29,662 nt of DNA from the NCBI GenBank assembly GCA_002493625.1, contig DKZK01000019.1:3946-33607 (forward strand), in the 5' to 3' direction. Made by a program: the position numbers and the translations under genes. Position 1 is the first letter of the stretch. Every line of letters begins with the position of its first letter. Shown here in pieces: positions 1 through 9,011 of the stretch. Origin of the DNA: Lachnospiraceae bacterium UBA7076. GTDB taxonomy: Bacteria > Bacillota > Clostridia > Lachnospirales > Lachnospiraceae. The notes under the pieces are model-generated. The model worked only from the letters and a program-made list of their open reading frames with translations, ran no database searches and had not been told where the DNA came from.

Positions 1-80
1 GCTCCAACGTGTTACTTAACTTCCTCTTTTCTTTGTTGAAAATGCATAGTTACGAATAAAACAAATCCTTATTGCGACAG
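1..80 (+). repeat. Dispersed ~80-bp repeat, copy 1 (left contig end)
   Basis: This stretch matches 24592-24671 on the same strand and the reverse complement of 29584-29662, with scattered substitutions. All three copies begin GCTCCAACGTGTTACTTAAC and end in a GCGACAG-like heptamer (GCGGCAG in copy 3). Within the unit a TTTGTT block can pair with a later AACAAA block. The copy starts at base 1, so the full unit may extend off the contig. It lies downstream of dnaB. I do not recognise a named repeat family. Confidence 0.9.
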
Positions 81-176
81 CCCCATTTTTTTACATAAAG
101 TTCCATTCAGGCACACCTTTTTTCAATTTTAAACATAATGACTGTTGAGCAGGATTCCGCAATATTTGATTTATCT
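81..176. other. Spacer between dnaB and repeat copy 1
   Basis: This AT-rich stretch follows the dnaB stop codon on the minus strand. I see no convincing hairpin plus U-tract in the direction of dnaB transcription, so the operon terminator is either weak or off the contig. A T-rich run at 85-91 is in plus-strand orientation and has no hairpin before it. The small plus-strand reading frame running from here into dnaB has no coding support. Confidence 0.5.
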
Positions 177-1523
177 TTATTGCCGATACTGCTTTTCAGG
201 ATCCGCAAATTTTGTATATTTTCCTATCCACCTCAGGTCTACGCTTCCCGTCTCACCGTTACGCTGTTTTGCTATGATGATTTCTGCCGTCTGAGGCTTT
301 GTGGTCGTCTCAGGATTGTAATACTCGTCCCTGTATATAAACATAACAACATCCGCATCCTGCTCTATGGCGCCTGACTCACGAAGGTCAGACAAAACAG
401 GCTTGTGTTCAGTTCTTGCGTCAACCGCGCGGCTCAACTGAGATAACGCAATAACGGGAACATTAAGCTCCCTTGCAATATTTTTAAGCGCTCTTGAAAC
501 ATCCGATATAAACTGCTGTCTGGACTCCACAGGTCTGTTTGAGCTCATAAGCTGCAAATAATCAATGATAATAAGCTCTATATTCTGGGTCTGTTTCAGC
601 TTTCTGCACTTTGAGCGAAGCTCCGAAACCGTTATCGCCGAATTATCGTCTATAAAAAGGGGCGCTCTTGCTATATCGTCCACGCTCTCAATCACCTTAT
701 CCCAATCCTCATCCGGCATGTTCCCAAGCTTCATGCTCTTGGAGTCAACCATTGCATCAATGGCAATCATACGGGATATGAGCTGTTCCTTACTCATCTC
801 CAGTGAGAATATAGCACATGGAATTTTATGCACCACAGCCAGGTCATGGGCTATGTTAAGCACAAATGCGGTTTTTCCCATTGCCGGTCTGGCTGCCACA
901 AGCAAAAGCTCTCCTCCGTGAAGTCCCGTAAGCATGTTATCCAAGTCCGTAAAGCCTGTGGAAAGCCCTGTTACTTTACCCTTGTTTCTTGCCGCCTCCT
1001 CTATCTCGCCGATTACATTTACAACGATCTGGGACACAGGCGTAAAATCAGACGAACCGTTTCTGTTTTGAACAAGCCGGAATATTTTTCCCTCTGCATC
1101 CTCAAGAATATTTTCCACCTTGTCACTGTCGCTGAAGCAGTCGTTTGTAATACCCTCGCTCAAGGTTATAAGCCGTCTTAAGACAGCTTTATCCTGAACA
1201 ATCTGCGCATGGTTTTTTGCGTTGGCGGACGTTACGACCTCCGCCATAATCTCTGCGATAAAGGAAGGACTGCATATATCCTCAGGAACATCCTTCATTT
1301 TCAATCTGTCAGATAAGGTTACCAAATCTACAGGACGTCCCTCGTTGTAAAGCTCCACCATGTTTTCAAACAATATTCCATACTGCGCATTATAAAAGTC
1401 TTCCCTTAACAGTAAATCCGCTACATCCGAAATAACATCCCTGTCCATAAGCATAGCGCCTATAACAGACTTTTCTGCATCGTTATTATGCGGTTGTATT
1501 CGTCTTATGATGTTCTCATCCAT
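177..1523 (-). CDS. dnaB: Replicative DNA helicase DnaB
   Basis: This is the hexameric 5'-3' helicase that unwinds DNA at the replication fork and works with primase. The 448-residue length is normal for the family. The N-terminal DnaB domain covers about residues 8-110 (RIQPHNNDAEKSVIGAML). The RecA-like ATPase domain has Walker A ARPAMGKTAF at 211-220, Walker B IIIDYLQ at 318-324, RESGAIEQDAD at 381-391 and a QRNGETG strand near 420. The ATG at 1523 was chosen because the family N-terminus begins there; an upstream TTG would add nine residues that overlap rplI. The ribosome binding site is weak. It lies 10 bp after the rplI stop as the last gene of the series, in the common Firmicute order gdpP-rplI-dnaB. 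Confidence 0.97.
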   Translation of the reverse strand: MDENIIRRIQPHNNDAEKSVIGAMLMDRDVISDVADLLLREDFYNAQYGILFENMVELYNEGRPVDLVTLSDRLKMKDVPEDICSPSFIAEIMAEVVTSANAKNHAQIVQDKAVLRRLITLSEGITNDCFSDSDKVENILEDAEGKIFRLVQNRNGSSDFTPVSQIVVNVIGEIEEAARNKGKVTGLSTGFTDLDNMLTGLHGGELLLVAARPAMGKTAFVLNIAHDLAVVHKIPCAIFSLEMSKEQLISRMIAIDAMVDSKSMKLGNMPDEDWDKVIESVDDIARAPLFIDDNSAITVSELRSKCRKLKQTQNIELIIIDYLQLMSSNRPVESRQQFISDVSRALKNIARELNVPVIALSQLSRAVDARTEHKPVLSDLRESGAIEQDADVVMFIYRDEYYNPETTTKPQTAEIIIAKQRNGETGSVDLRWIGKYTKFADPEKQYRQ

Positions 1524-1533
1524 AAAATCTACT

Positions 1534-1983
1534 CTACTTTCCTTCAACAACCTTAACGCTCATTTTGGCTGTTACTTTTGTATGTAGCTTAATATCAACA
1601 ATATGTGTCCCGAGACTTTTTATAGGCTCCTTCAACACTATTTTTTTCTTCTCAATGCTATGTCCGAGCTGCGATTTCATGGCCTCCGCAATTTCCTTTG
1701 AGGACACGGAGCCAAAGGTCTTTCCGCCCTCGCCGACCTTTATGGAAAGCGTAATGCTCTCCTCCTCCATCTGCCCGGCAAGCTTCTTTGCCTGCGCCAA
1801 AAGCTCTGCCGCCACCTTATCCTCATGGGCCTTTTTCAGCTTAAGGTCGTTCAGGTTTTTAGGAGTAGCCTCCACTCCAAGCTTCTTGGGAAGCACATAA
1901 TTCCTTGCATATCCGTCAGAAACGTCAACTATTTCATCCTTTTTACCAAGACTTTTTACATCCTCGAGCAATATAACTTTCAT
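1534..1983 (-). CDS. rplI: 50S ribosomal protein L9
   Basis: This encodes the large-subunit protein bL9, which binds 23S rRNA and projects from the ribosome near the L1 stalk. The 149-residue product has the family N-terminus MKVILLEDVKSLGKK, then the rRNA-binding signature DVSDGYARNYVLP (about 22-34). The connecting helix rich in Lys and Glu and the C-terminal domain (about 80-149) follow. The start at 1983 has GGAGGT six bases upstream; longer in-frame starts lack this. It sits between gdpP and dnaB, and a 10-bp inverted repeat precedes its ribosome binding site. Confidence 0.97.
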   Translation of the reverse strand: MKVILLEDVKSLGKKDEIVDVSDGYARNYVLPKKLGVEATPKNLNDLKLKKAHEDKVAAELLAQAKKLAGQMEEESITLSIKVGEGGKTFGSVSSKEIAEAMKSQLGHSIEKKKIVLKEPIKSLGTHIVDIKLHTKVTAKMSVKVVEGK

Positions 1984-2002
1984 ATCTATACCTCCATTTT
2001 GT

Positions 2003-2054
2003 AACGTCAGCCATTTCATATTCGCCTTCCATGCCTTTGACACGGGCTGACGTT
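2003..2054 (-). promoter_or_regulatory. Inverted repeat upstream of rplI
   Basis: Perfect 10-bp arms at 2003-2012 and 2045-2054 (AACGTCAGCC and its complement) enclose a 32-nt loop. One arm overlaps the gdpP stop codon, and the other ends 19 bases before the rplI start, just before its ribosome binding site. No U-tract follows, so this is not a simple terminator. It could be an RNA processing site, an mRNA stability element or a leader that tunes L9 synthesis. The pairing is visible; the role is inferred. Confidence 0.55.
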
Positions 2055-4098
2055 AAATATCTCCTGCCTTGTTGAGCTCCTCCAAAAGCTCCTTGATTTT
2101 AAGTATCGCCTCATCATCGGAAACACCGGCGAGCTGCGCCCCTGCAATATTTGCATGTCCGCCGCCCCCAAGCTTTTCCATAATAACCTGAACATTGACG
2201 TCGTCTACGGAGCGGGCGCTTATATAGGCAGTTCCACCGCTTTCCGTCACAACGAACGACGCCCTTACGCCCTCAACATCCAAAAGCTCATTTGCCACCT
2301 TTGCCGCAATGACTGTAGGCGCATCGGAATTTTCCGGCCTTACCTTTGAAAGGGCAAATGCATCCAGATATATCTGTGAATTAACAACTCCCTCCGCAAG
2401 CTGCTTAAAGGAATACATGTCGCTTCTGAACATCTTTCTGACACGCACCACATCCGCGCCGTTTCTTCTCAGATAGGAAGCTGCCTCAAAGGTTCTGACG
2501 CCTGTCTTTGTAACAAAATTATCCGTGTCAATTACGATGCCTGCATACATGGCGTCAGCCTCCACAGGTCTTATTTTAACCTTGACATCTATATACTGCA
2601 TCATCTCGGCAACCATCTCACAGGCGGAGGATGCATACGGTTCGATGTAGGATAAGGTTGCATTCTCAATTGTCTCATTTGTCTGTCTGTGATGGTCAAA
2701 TACCACAACTGATTTTGCAAGTGCAAGCAAATCCTCACATTCCGTCATACTCGGTCTGTTTACGTCAACAACAACAACAAGCGTCGTGCCGTCTATACTA
2801 TTAATCGCCTGTTCACTGTTGTATATCATGTCGTCTCCATACAGGCTGTTTCCCTTGAAGCTGCTTATAAGCGGGCTTATGGCAGACGTAACCTCATTTA
2901 TGACAATATGGGCGTCCTTGTTAAAGGATTTTACAAGCCTGTAAACGCCCACCGCCGAACCGAAGGAATCTGCATCGGGGCGCTTATGTCCCATTATAAT
3001 AACCCGGTTCTTATTATTTAAAAGCTCAGTAAACGCCTGTCCCTTTACTCTTGCCCTCACCCTCGTTGTCTTTTCAGTTCCGCCGCTTTTACCGCCAAAA
3101 TAAAGTATCTTGTCGCCATGCTTTACAACAGCCTGGTCTCCGCCCCTGCCGAGGGCAAGTCCCATGGCGTCACGGGCGTATTCATAAGCCTCCATAAAGC
3201 TTTCGGTTTCAGCTCCTACGCCGATACTTAAGGTAATCGGTATTTCATTTCCCACATTTATACTCTTTACCTCATCCAATATGGCAAATTTTGTATCCTT
3301 AAGCTGAGGAAGGAATTTCTGCCGGAACACAAAAAGGTATTTGTCCTTTTCCATCTTTTTTACTATGGCGTCTATGCTTCCCAGATACATGTTAATACGC
3401 CGGTCTACCAATGCTTCAACCAACGCATGACGAACCTCCTCCGTATTTTCCATTACCTCGTCGTAATTGTCAATGTAAAGAAGTCCGGCAACTAATTTCT
3501 GCTCCTTATTCTCACGCTTGTAGTGATTAAGCTCCGTAACGTCAAAGAGATAAAGGGCAATCAGCGCCTCTCCCTTTGTATTTACAACCGTATCTTCATC
3601 ATCAAACACCTCGTCAATGGTTATTCTCTTGACCTCCGCATGATAACTCGCTCCATCATATTCCAGATTTATGTCCATATACTCCCTGACATTTGCAATC
3701 TCAGATGCAAGCTGTGGGAAAAACATCCCGATATTTTTCCTTATCCGTTTCTTGGAGCCTCCGCCTATGCGGTCAACAAACTGTTTATTTCCCCAAAGAA
3801 TTTTACCGTCCGTATCAAGTAATGCATACGGTATGGCAAGCTGGTTCAGAAGTTCCTTCTGAATCTGTCCCTGTTCTAAGGCAAACCTCATAAGCGTAGG
3901 CATTATGCTTGCCTTTGACACAAAATAAATTATAAATTCCGCAAGGAGTGTGACAAATGTAGCGCCACATGCTATAAAGCCGCATTTTTTATCAACGAAA
4001 AATAATACGATGCACATCACAACTAAAAGCAGTGATGCAAGCATAGGTCTAAGCAGATAATTTTCTAATTTCCTTTTAAGAATTTGTTTGTTGTTCAT
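2053..4098 (-). CDS. gdpP: Cyclic-di-AMP phosphodiesterase GdpP (DHH/DHHA1)
   Basis: GdpP is a membrane-bound enzyme that hydrolyses c-di-AMP to pApA, controlling potassium and osmolyte balance and cell-wall stress. The 681-residue protein has two N-terminal membrane helices (about 20-36 and 41-60), a PAS-like domain (about 85-190) and a degenerate GGDEF domain (about 200-340). The DHH domain has MGHKRPDADSFGSA at 369-382 and FDHHRQ at 467-472, and DHHA1 has GGGGHANIAGA at 644-654. The metal-binding His and Asp residues are present, so it should be active. The start at 4098 has GGGAG upstream and lies one base past the valS TAA (TAATATG), implying translational coupling. Confidence 0.95.
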   Translation of the reverse strand: MNNKQILKRKLENYLLRPMLASLLLVVMCIVLFFVDKKCGFIACGATFVTLLAEFIIYFVSKASIMPTLMRFALEQGQIQKELLNQLAIPYALLDTDGKILWGNKQFVDRIGGGSKKRIRKNIGMFFPQLASEIANVREYMDINLEYDGASYHAEVKRITIDEVFDDEDTVVNTKGEALIALYLFDVTELNHYKRENKEQKLVAGLLYIDNYDEVMENTEEVRHALVEALVDRRINMYLGSIDAIVKKMEKDKYLFVFRQKFLPQLKDTKFAILDEVKSINVGNEIPITLSIGVGAETESFMEAYEYARDAMGLALGRGGDQAVVKHGDKILYFGGKSGGTEKTTRVRARVKGQAFTELLNNKNRVIIMGHKRPDADSFGSAVGVYRLVKSFNKDAHIVINEVTSAISPLISSFKGNSLYGDDMIYNSEQAINSIDGTTLVVVVDVNRPSMTECEDLLALAKSVVVFDHHRQTNETIENATLSYIEPYASSACEMVAEMMQYIDVKVKIRPVEADAMYAGIVIDTDNFVTKTGVRTFEAASYLRRNGADVVRVRKMFRSDMYSFKQLAEGVVNSQIYLDAFALSKVRPENSDAPTVIAAKVANELLDVEGVRASFVVTESGGTAYISARSVDDVNVQVIMEKLGGGGHANIAGAQLAGVSDDEAILKIKELLEELNKAGDI

Positions 4099-4099
4099 A

Positions 4100-6796
4100 T
4101 TATACTCCCAACTGTAAAAGTCTTTCCCTGACCTGCTCCAACGTTTCCGTGTATTTTTTAAGCTTCTCCCGCTCCTCCTCAACCTTGGAGGCAGGCGCCT
4201 TGTCAACAAATTTCGGATTTGCAAGCATACCCTCGGCACGCTTTATCTCTCCCTCAAGCCTCAGCCTTTCCTTATCTAACCGCTCTATCTCCTTCGCTAT
4301 GTCAACAAGCTCCGCAAACGGCATGTAAATAGCTGCATCATGGATAACAACCGATACCGCATCATCCGCGATACCCGTCTTATCCTCCTGTATCATAACA
4401 TCGCCTGCATAGCCAAGCATGGCGAAAAATGTCTTACAGTCGGCAAAAATATTTCTTATTTCTTCCTTTTGTGAAACAATATATACGGTAGCCTTTTTGC
4501 TTGGCGGAACATTCATCTCGCTTCTTATATTCCGGATGCCTCTTACAGCCTCCTTAATCTTGTCAACCGCAAGCTCATCCTCCTTAAAGCTGTATTCCTT
4601 ATTATATACCGGCCATGCGGAAATCATAATTGAATCTGCTATATCCGACAGTCCGCCCTCATATACCTTTCCATCCGGCTTTGCATCTGACGCCTCATTC
4701 AATGTGACGAAAATCTCCTCGGTTACAAACGGCATGTATGGGTGCAGAAGCTTCAGTCCGTTTGTAAGCACCGTCTTTAGCGTCCACAGAGCCGCCGCCT
4801 TTGTATCGTCCTCGTCATTCCAGAGCCTCGGCTTAACCATCTCAATATACCAGTCACAAAATTCCTCCCAAAGAAAATCGTACAGCTTTGAAACGGCGAT
4901 GCCAAGCTCGTACTTTTCCATATTTTCCGTAACCTCTGCTATAAGGTCGTTCATCTTGGAAAGTATCCAGCGGTCTGCTATTGTAAGCTTCTCCATGTCA
5001 ACATTGCTTATGTCAGCCTTCTCTATATTCATAAGAATAAATCTTGACGCATTCCAGATCTTGTTTGCAAAGTTCCGGCTTGCCTCCACTCTCTCCCAGT
5101 AAAAACGCATGTCATTTCCCGGCGCATTTCCTGTTACAAGAGTAAATCTTAAAGCGTCCGCACCGTATTTATCAATAACCTCAAGCGGGTCAATACCATT
5201 TCCAAGCGACTTGCTCATCTTGCGTCCCTGATCGTCCCTTACAAGGCCGTGGAACAAAACGGTGTGGAATGGGAGCTCTCCCATCTGCTCAATGGATGAG
5301 AACACCATTCTTATAACCCAGAAGAAAATAATATCATAGCCTGTTACAAGCACGTCCGTAGGGAAGAAATAATCAAGCTCCTCCGTTTTGTCCGGCCATC
5401 CCAGTGTTGAGAACGGCCAGAGTGCGGATGAGAACCACGTGTCAAGAGTGTCCTCGTCCTGCTTTATATTCGCGCTGTTGCACTTTATGCAATTGCATGG
5501 CGCTTCCCTCGTAACCATAACCTCGCCGCAGTCCTGACAGTAGTATGCAGGTATTCTGTGTCCCCACCAGAGCTGTCTCGATATACACCAGTCTCTTATA
5601 TTGTCAAGCCAGTTGTAATATGTCTTGTCCATCCTCTCCGGTATCAGCTTAAGCTTTCCGTTTACAACCGCTTCCTTTGCAGGCTTTGCCATCTCTGACA
5701 TCTTAACAAACCACTGAGGCTTAACAAGCGGCTCAACCGTTGTCTTGCATCTGTCATGTGTTCCGACCATATGTGTATGCGGCTCAACCTTAACCAAAAG
5801 ACCAAGCGCCTCAAGATCAGACACCATAAGCTTTCTCGCCTCGTATCTGTCCATGCCCGCATACTTGCCGCCAAGTGAATTTATGGTGGCGTCGTCATTC
5901 ATAATGTTTATTTCCTCAAGGTTATGTCTCTTTCCAACCTCAAAGTCGTTGGGGTCATGGGCAGGCGTAATTTTTACCACACCCGTTCCAAACTCCATGT
6001 CAACATAAGAATCTTCAATAACAGGAATTTCCTTATTTACAAGAGGAAGAATAACCTTTTTGCCTACCAGATCCTTATATCTTTCATCCTCAGGATTTAC
6101 GGCTACGGCAGTATCGCCAAGAAGCGTCTCAGGTCTTGTGGTTGCAATCTCAACAAACCGTCCCTCCTCGCCTGCTACCGGATAATTGATGTGCCAGAAG
6201 AAGCCCTGCTGCTCCTCATGTATAACCTCCGCATCAGAAATGGAGGTCTGACATACAGGACACCAGTTTCCTATACGTGAGCCCTTATAAATATATCCCT
6301 TATCATAAAGCTTACAGAACACCTCCGTGACAGCCTTATTATTTCCCTCGTCCATTGTGAAGCGCTCCCTGTCCCAGTCAGCAGATGAGCCAAGACGCTT
6401 TAACTGATTTATAATGCGTCCGCCGTACTCCTTTTTCCAGTCCCACGCCTTTTCAAGAAATCCCTCCCGTCCAAGGTCATCCTTTTCAATTCCCTGCTCC
6501 CTCAGACTTTCAATAAGCTTTACCTCCGTGGCAATTGCCGCATGGTCTGTTCCCGGCTGCCAGAGGGCATTATATCCCTGCATCCGCTTAAATCTTATGA
6601 GAATATCCTGCATTGTATTGTCAAGAGCGTGTCCCATGTGAAGCTGTCCCGTAATATTTGGCGGCGGCATTACAATCGTAAATGGTTTTCTGCTTCTGTC
6701 CACATCTGCGTGAAAATATTTTTTATTTACCCATTTGTCGTAAAGCCTTCCCTCTATCTCGGAAGGGTTATAGTTTTTTTCAAGTTCCTTAGCCAT
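4100..6796 (-). CDS. valS: Valine--tRNA ligase
   Basis: This class I synthetase charges tRNA-Val and edits misactivated threonine. The 898-residue product has the HIGH-type signature HMGH at 53-56 within PPPNITGQLHMGHAL, the GTDHAAIATE segment near 82-91, and an inserted editing domain (about 200-340, including TTRPETLLGDTAVAVNP). A zinc-like Cys cluster occurs at about 420-440 and KMSKS at 526-530. A C-terminal coiled-coil arm (about 835-898) is typical of ValRS. The ATG at 6796 starts the family N-terminus MAKELEKNYNP; a GGAGG lies about 11 bases upstream. The 35-bp gap to the upstream gene leaves no space for a T-box leader. Confidence 0.97.
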   Translation of the reverse strand: MAKELEKNYNPSEIEGRLYDKWVNKKYFHADVDRSRKPFTIVMPPPNITGQLHMGHALDNTMQDILIRFKRMQGYNALWQPGTDHAAIATEVKLIESLREQGIEKDDLGREGFLEKAWDWKKEYGGRIINQLKRLGSSADWDRERFTMDEGNNKAVTEVFCKLYDKGYIYKGSRIGNWCPVCQTSISDAEVIHEEQQGFFWHINYPVAGEEGRFVEIATTRPETLLGDTAVAVNPEDERYKDLVGKKVILPLVNKEIPVIEDSYVDMEFGTGVVKITPAHDPNDFEVGKRHNLEEINIMNDDATINSLGGKYAGMDRYEARKLMVSDLEALGLLVKVEPHTHMVGTHDRCKTTVEPLVKPQWFVKMSEMAKPAKEAVVNGKLKLIPERMDKTYYNWLDNIRDWCISRQLWWGHRIPAYYCQDCGEVMVTREAPCNCIKCNSANIKQDEDTLDTWFSSALWPFSTLGWPDKTEELDYFFPTDVLVTGYDIIFFWVIRMVFSSIEQMGELPFHTVLFHGLVRDDQGRKMSKSLGNGIDPLEVIDKYGADALRFTLVTGNAPGNDMRFYWERVEASRNFANKIWNASRFILMNIEKADISNVDMEKLTIADRWILSKMNDLIAEVTENMEKYELGIAVSKLYDFLWEEFCDWYIEMVKPRLWNDEDDTKAAALWTLKTVLTNGLKLLHPYMPFVTEEIFVTLNEASDAKPDGKVYEGGLSDIADSIMISAWPVYNKEYSFKEDELAVDKIKEAVRGIRNIRSEMNVPPSKKATVYIVSQKEEIRNIFADCKTFFAMLGYAGDVMIQEDKTGIADDAVSVVIHDAAIYMPFAELVDIAKEIERLDKERLRLEGEIKRAEGMLANPKFVDKAPASKVEEEREKLKKYTETLEQVRERLLQLGV

Positions 6797-6831
6797 GATG
6801 TTAATATCCTCCAAAAATTTCCATTTTCTTT

Positions 6832-8178
6832 TTATGCCTCATCCATTTTATTTTCCGGCTCGTCCAGCTTAACATTGTAGGATGCAAGCTGATCTTTTAT
6901 AAAGCTTTCAAGTCCCGGATTTGCGTCAATTGCAGCTCTTAATGCCACATTGGCGTTTGTTTTTATTTTTTCACAGGAGGCAAGCTTCTCACGTATTTTT
7001 TGTCTCCTTACGTTCAGACTGTGGGTAATCTCCACCATCTCCCTGTGGTCAATAATCGCCCTTGTCTGCTTTACCCACACAAAGGGATCCATCAGTCCAA
7101 GCTTCTTAAGCCTTTCCACAAGCTCGTCACAGTAAATCCGGTAATCGCTGTTTGCCTGGGTATATTTTATGGAATCCCTCACCATCGTATTATATAAATC
7201 CCACTCATATTCAAGCTCCTTTGAGGAATTTATCCCATATTTGTCGTATATATAGTCTAAAGCATTTGTATTGTTAATAAATTTAACCTTGACCTTATTC
7301 AGCAGTGAAACAGCCCTTTTAAGCTTTGCATCATTTTCGGTTATATCCGTTTTAAAGCCCAGATACCTGACATATGCAATAACAAAACAAAGCATCGCAA
7401 ACAGTCCGATTCCGAGACAATATATGGTAACACTCTTTTTTGTTACAACAGAAACGATGAGAAGAATACCTGCAACTACAAGAAACAGCGCAAGTATGGC
7501 TGCTATAGCCCCTCTCGTCCTGGAAATATCCGCCGCATATTCCGTGTGCAGATATTTGAGGTCCTCCTTCTCCCCCTCCAGATAGCTCATGTCGTTTTTA
7601 AGCAGCGTATCCTGCTGCTCCATATCAATCAGCTTCCTTATTGTATCCGGAACGCTTTTCTCAAGGGAAGCTATTTTGTTGTAGCGCTCCATGGAAAGAA
7701 GATTTTCCGATTTCAGGTATGTCTGCCTGTTATTGTCAAGCATTTCTATTTTTCTCGAGGTGTCCACCAGATCATTTTTTATGCTTTCCGGCAGCTCCTC
7801 CATACGCTGTATATCAGTCAGATAGCTTGTGACAAGCTGATATTCCCTTTTCATGTCCTCGGCATAATATGTTATGTCAATCAACTGCTCGCAAAAATCC
7901 GCCGCATTTTTTCTTTCATTTTCCGACGCCCCCCCATTTAAGCTTTTATAAAGCTCGGGACTCACATCAGGGGATGATGCGCCTTTTTTTGAAGGGTCGC
8001 TTTGGGAATTCTCCTGTGATTTTTCCTGCAATTTTTTCTTCTTTTTTTCCTTTTTTGAAAAAAGTCTCCTTGCAGGCTTCTTTTCCATCCAATCAGCCTC
8101 GGCTTCCCCGGTATCCTCCTGATTTGTTTCAATATCTTCTTCATTCAGATATTGCCTGATCCTATCGATTAAACCCAT
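6832..8178 (-). CDS. Two-TM coiled-coil membrane protein, unknown function
   Basis: I do not recognise a named family for this 448-residue protein. It has a short N-terminal segment, a very lysine-rich stretch (about 41-50), and a low-complexity Ser/Gln/Asn linker to about 90. A long helical, probably coiled-coil region (about 90-220) leads to two hydrophobic helices at about 223-245 and 250-272. A second helical region runs to the end. With no signal peptide and a short loop between the helices, both arms probably face the cytoplasm. Its ATG overlaps the TAA of the upstream gene (TAATG), so the two are translationally coupled. It is probably the membrane anchor of the module; that role is inferred from layout and topology. 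Confidence 0.8.
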   Translation of the reverse strand: MGLIDRIRQYLNEEDIETNQEDTGEAEADWMEKKPARRLFSKKEKKKKKLQEKSQENSQSDPSKKGASSPDVSPELYKSLNGGASENERKNAADFCEQLIDITYYAEDMKREYQLVTSYLTDIQRMEELPESIKNDLVDTSRKIEMLDNNRQTYLKSENLLSMERYNKIASLEKSVPDTIRKLIDMEQQDTLLKNDMSYLEGEKEDLKYLHTEYAADISRTRGAIAAILALFLVVAGILLIVSVVTKKSVTIYCLGIGLFAMLCFVIAYVRYLGFKTDITENDAKLKRAVSLLNKVKVKFINNTNALDYIYDKYGINSSKELEYEWDLYNTMVRDSIKYTQANSDYRIYCDELVERLKKLGLMDPFVWVKQTRAIIDHREMVEITHSLNVRRQKIREKLASCEKIKTNANVALRAAIDANPGLESFIKDQLASYNVKLDEPENKMDEA

Positions 8179-9011
8179 TAAATTGCCTGCTCCCTAAACT
8201 CATCCTTTAACTGACTTAAGATTATATCCATTCTCTTATCATAATCTATCATATCCTTGTTCATTCTGTTATAAACAGCCCTCTGAAGCATGGAGTAAAT
8301 CGTCATTTCCCTTACATCCTCATTTGAATCCCCTATCTCAAGCATAAGGTTTTCAAATTCGTCATCATCAAAATCATATCTTCGCATTTCCTGTCTTATG
8401 TTGGCAGAATCATTGCCTGCCGCAAACACAATCAGATATCCCCTTAAGGACTCCTCATTATTATTCAGACCATACGCCGTCTTGAAATAATTTTTTGCTT
8501 CCTCAATATCAAGATTGTTTGCCGCTGCAACAGCGCGGTTATGGTAAACATTTCCAAGAAATATGTTATCGTTTATTCCCTCTGCATTGTCCAATATATC
8601 ATCATATATGGAAGCCGCCTTGATATATCTCTTATAGCCAAGATATCCGTCTGCCTTAAGCTTTTTCTTCTGATGTGACGACAGCTTTCTGTACTTCTGC
8701 CATGCCTCAACATAGGTCGTAATCTCCTCAGGCTCATAATAATCGCCCTCGTTCAGTATTTCCACGAGAAGGTCCTGGGCATATGAGGTCTTGTTTGAAA
8801 GTGTGGCAAGCTTTGAAGCAAGCGCAGGCATATCAAGCTCATCCCTTATCCAGTCAAAAAGACGCTCGGAAAGAGAGGATTTGCTTATCAGGACTGTATT
8901 GTTATATATATAAAAACACAGCTCCTCGTAATTATTTATCTCAACCTTTGTATTCAGAAATATAAACGGATGAGACGCTTCCTTTGACGTACATAAAATT
9001 ATTTTCGACAT
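8178..9011 (-). CDS. TPR-like helical protein, unknown function
   Basis: This 277-residue soluble protein has an N-terminal alpha/beta segment (about 1-60). It is followed by a mainly helical region with tetratricopeptide-like pairs around residues 125-200, for example YIKAASIYDDILD and NRAVAAANNLDIEEAKNYF. The C-terminus is acidic and helical. No catalytic motif is visible. Both ends overlap neighbouring genes by one base (TAATG at 9011 and at 8178), the tightest coupling in the window, so it is very likely produced in fixed ratio with the Hsp70-like protein and the membrane protein. An adaptor role between them is inference. Confidence 0.78.
   Translation of the reverse strand: MSKIILCTSKEASHPFIFLNTKVEINNYEELCFYIYNNTVLISKSSLSERLFDWIRDELDMPALASKLATLSNKTSYAQDLLVEILNEGDYYEPEEITTYVEAWQKYRKLSSHQKKKLKADGYLGYKRYIKAASIYDDILDNAEGINDNIFLGNVYHNRAVAAANNLDIEEAKNYFKTAYGLNNNEESLRGYLIVFAAGNDSANIRQEMRRYDFDDDEFENLMLEIGDSNEDVREMTIYSMLQRAVYNRMNKDMIDYDKRMDIILSQLKDEFREQAI

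Noticed and set aside
81..176. Terminator downstream of dnaB
   Set aside because: No stem followed by a U-tract is visible in the minus-strand direction; the pairing of ATTGC blocks spans too long a loop.
138..377. Small plus-strand gene at the left end
   Set aside because: It overlaps the 3' end of dnaB antisense, has no ribosome binding site and no recognisable protein features.
6797..6831. T-box leader for valS
   Set aside because: The gap to the upstream gene is only 35 bp, far too short for a T-box.
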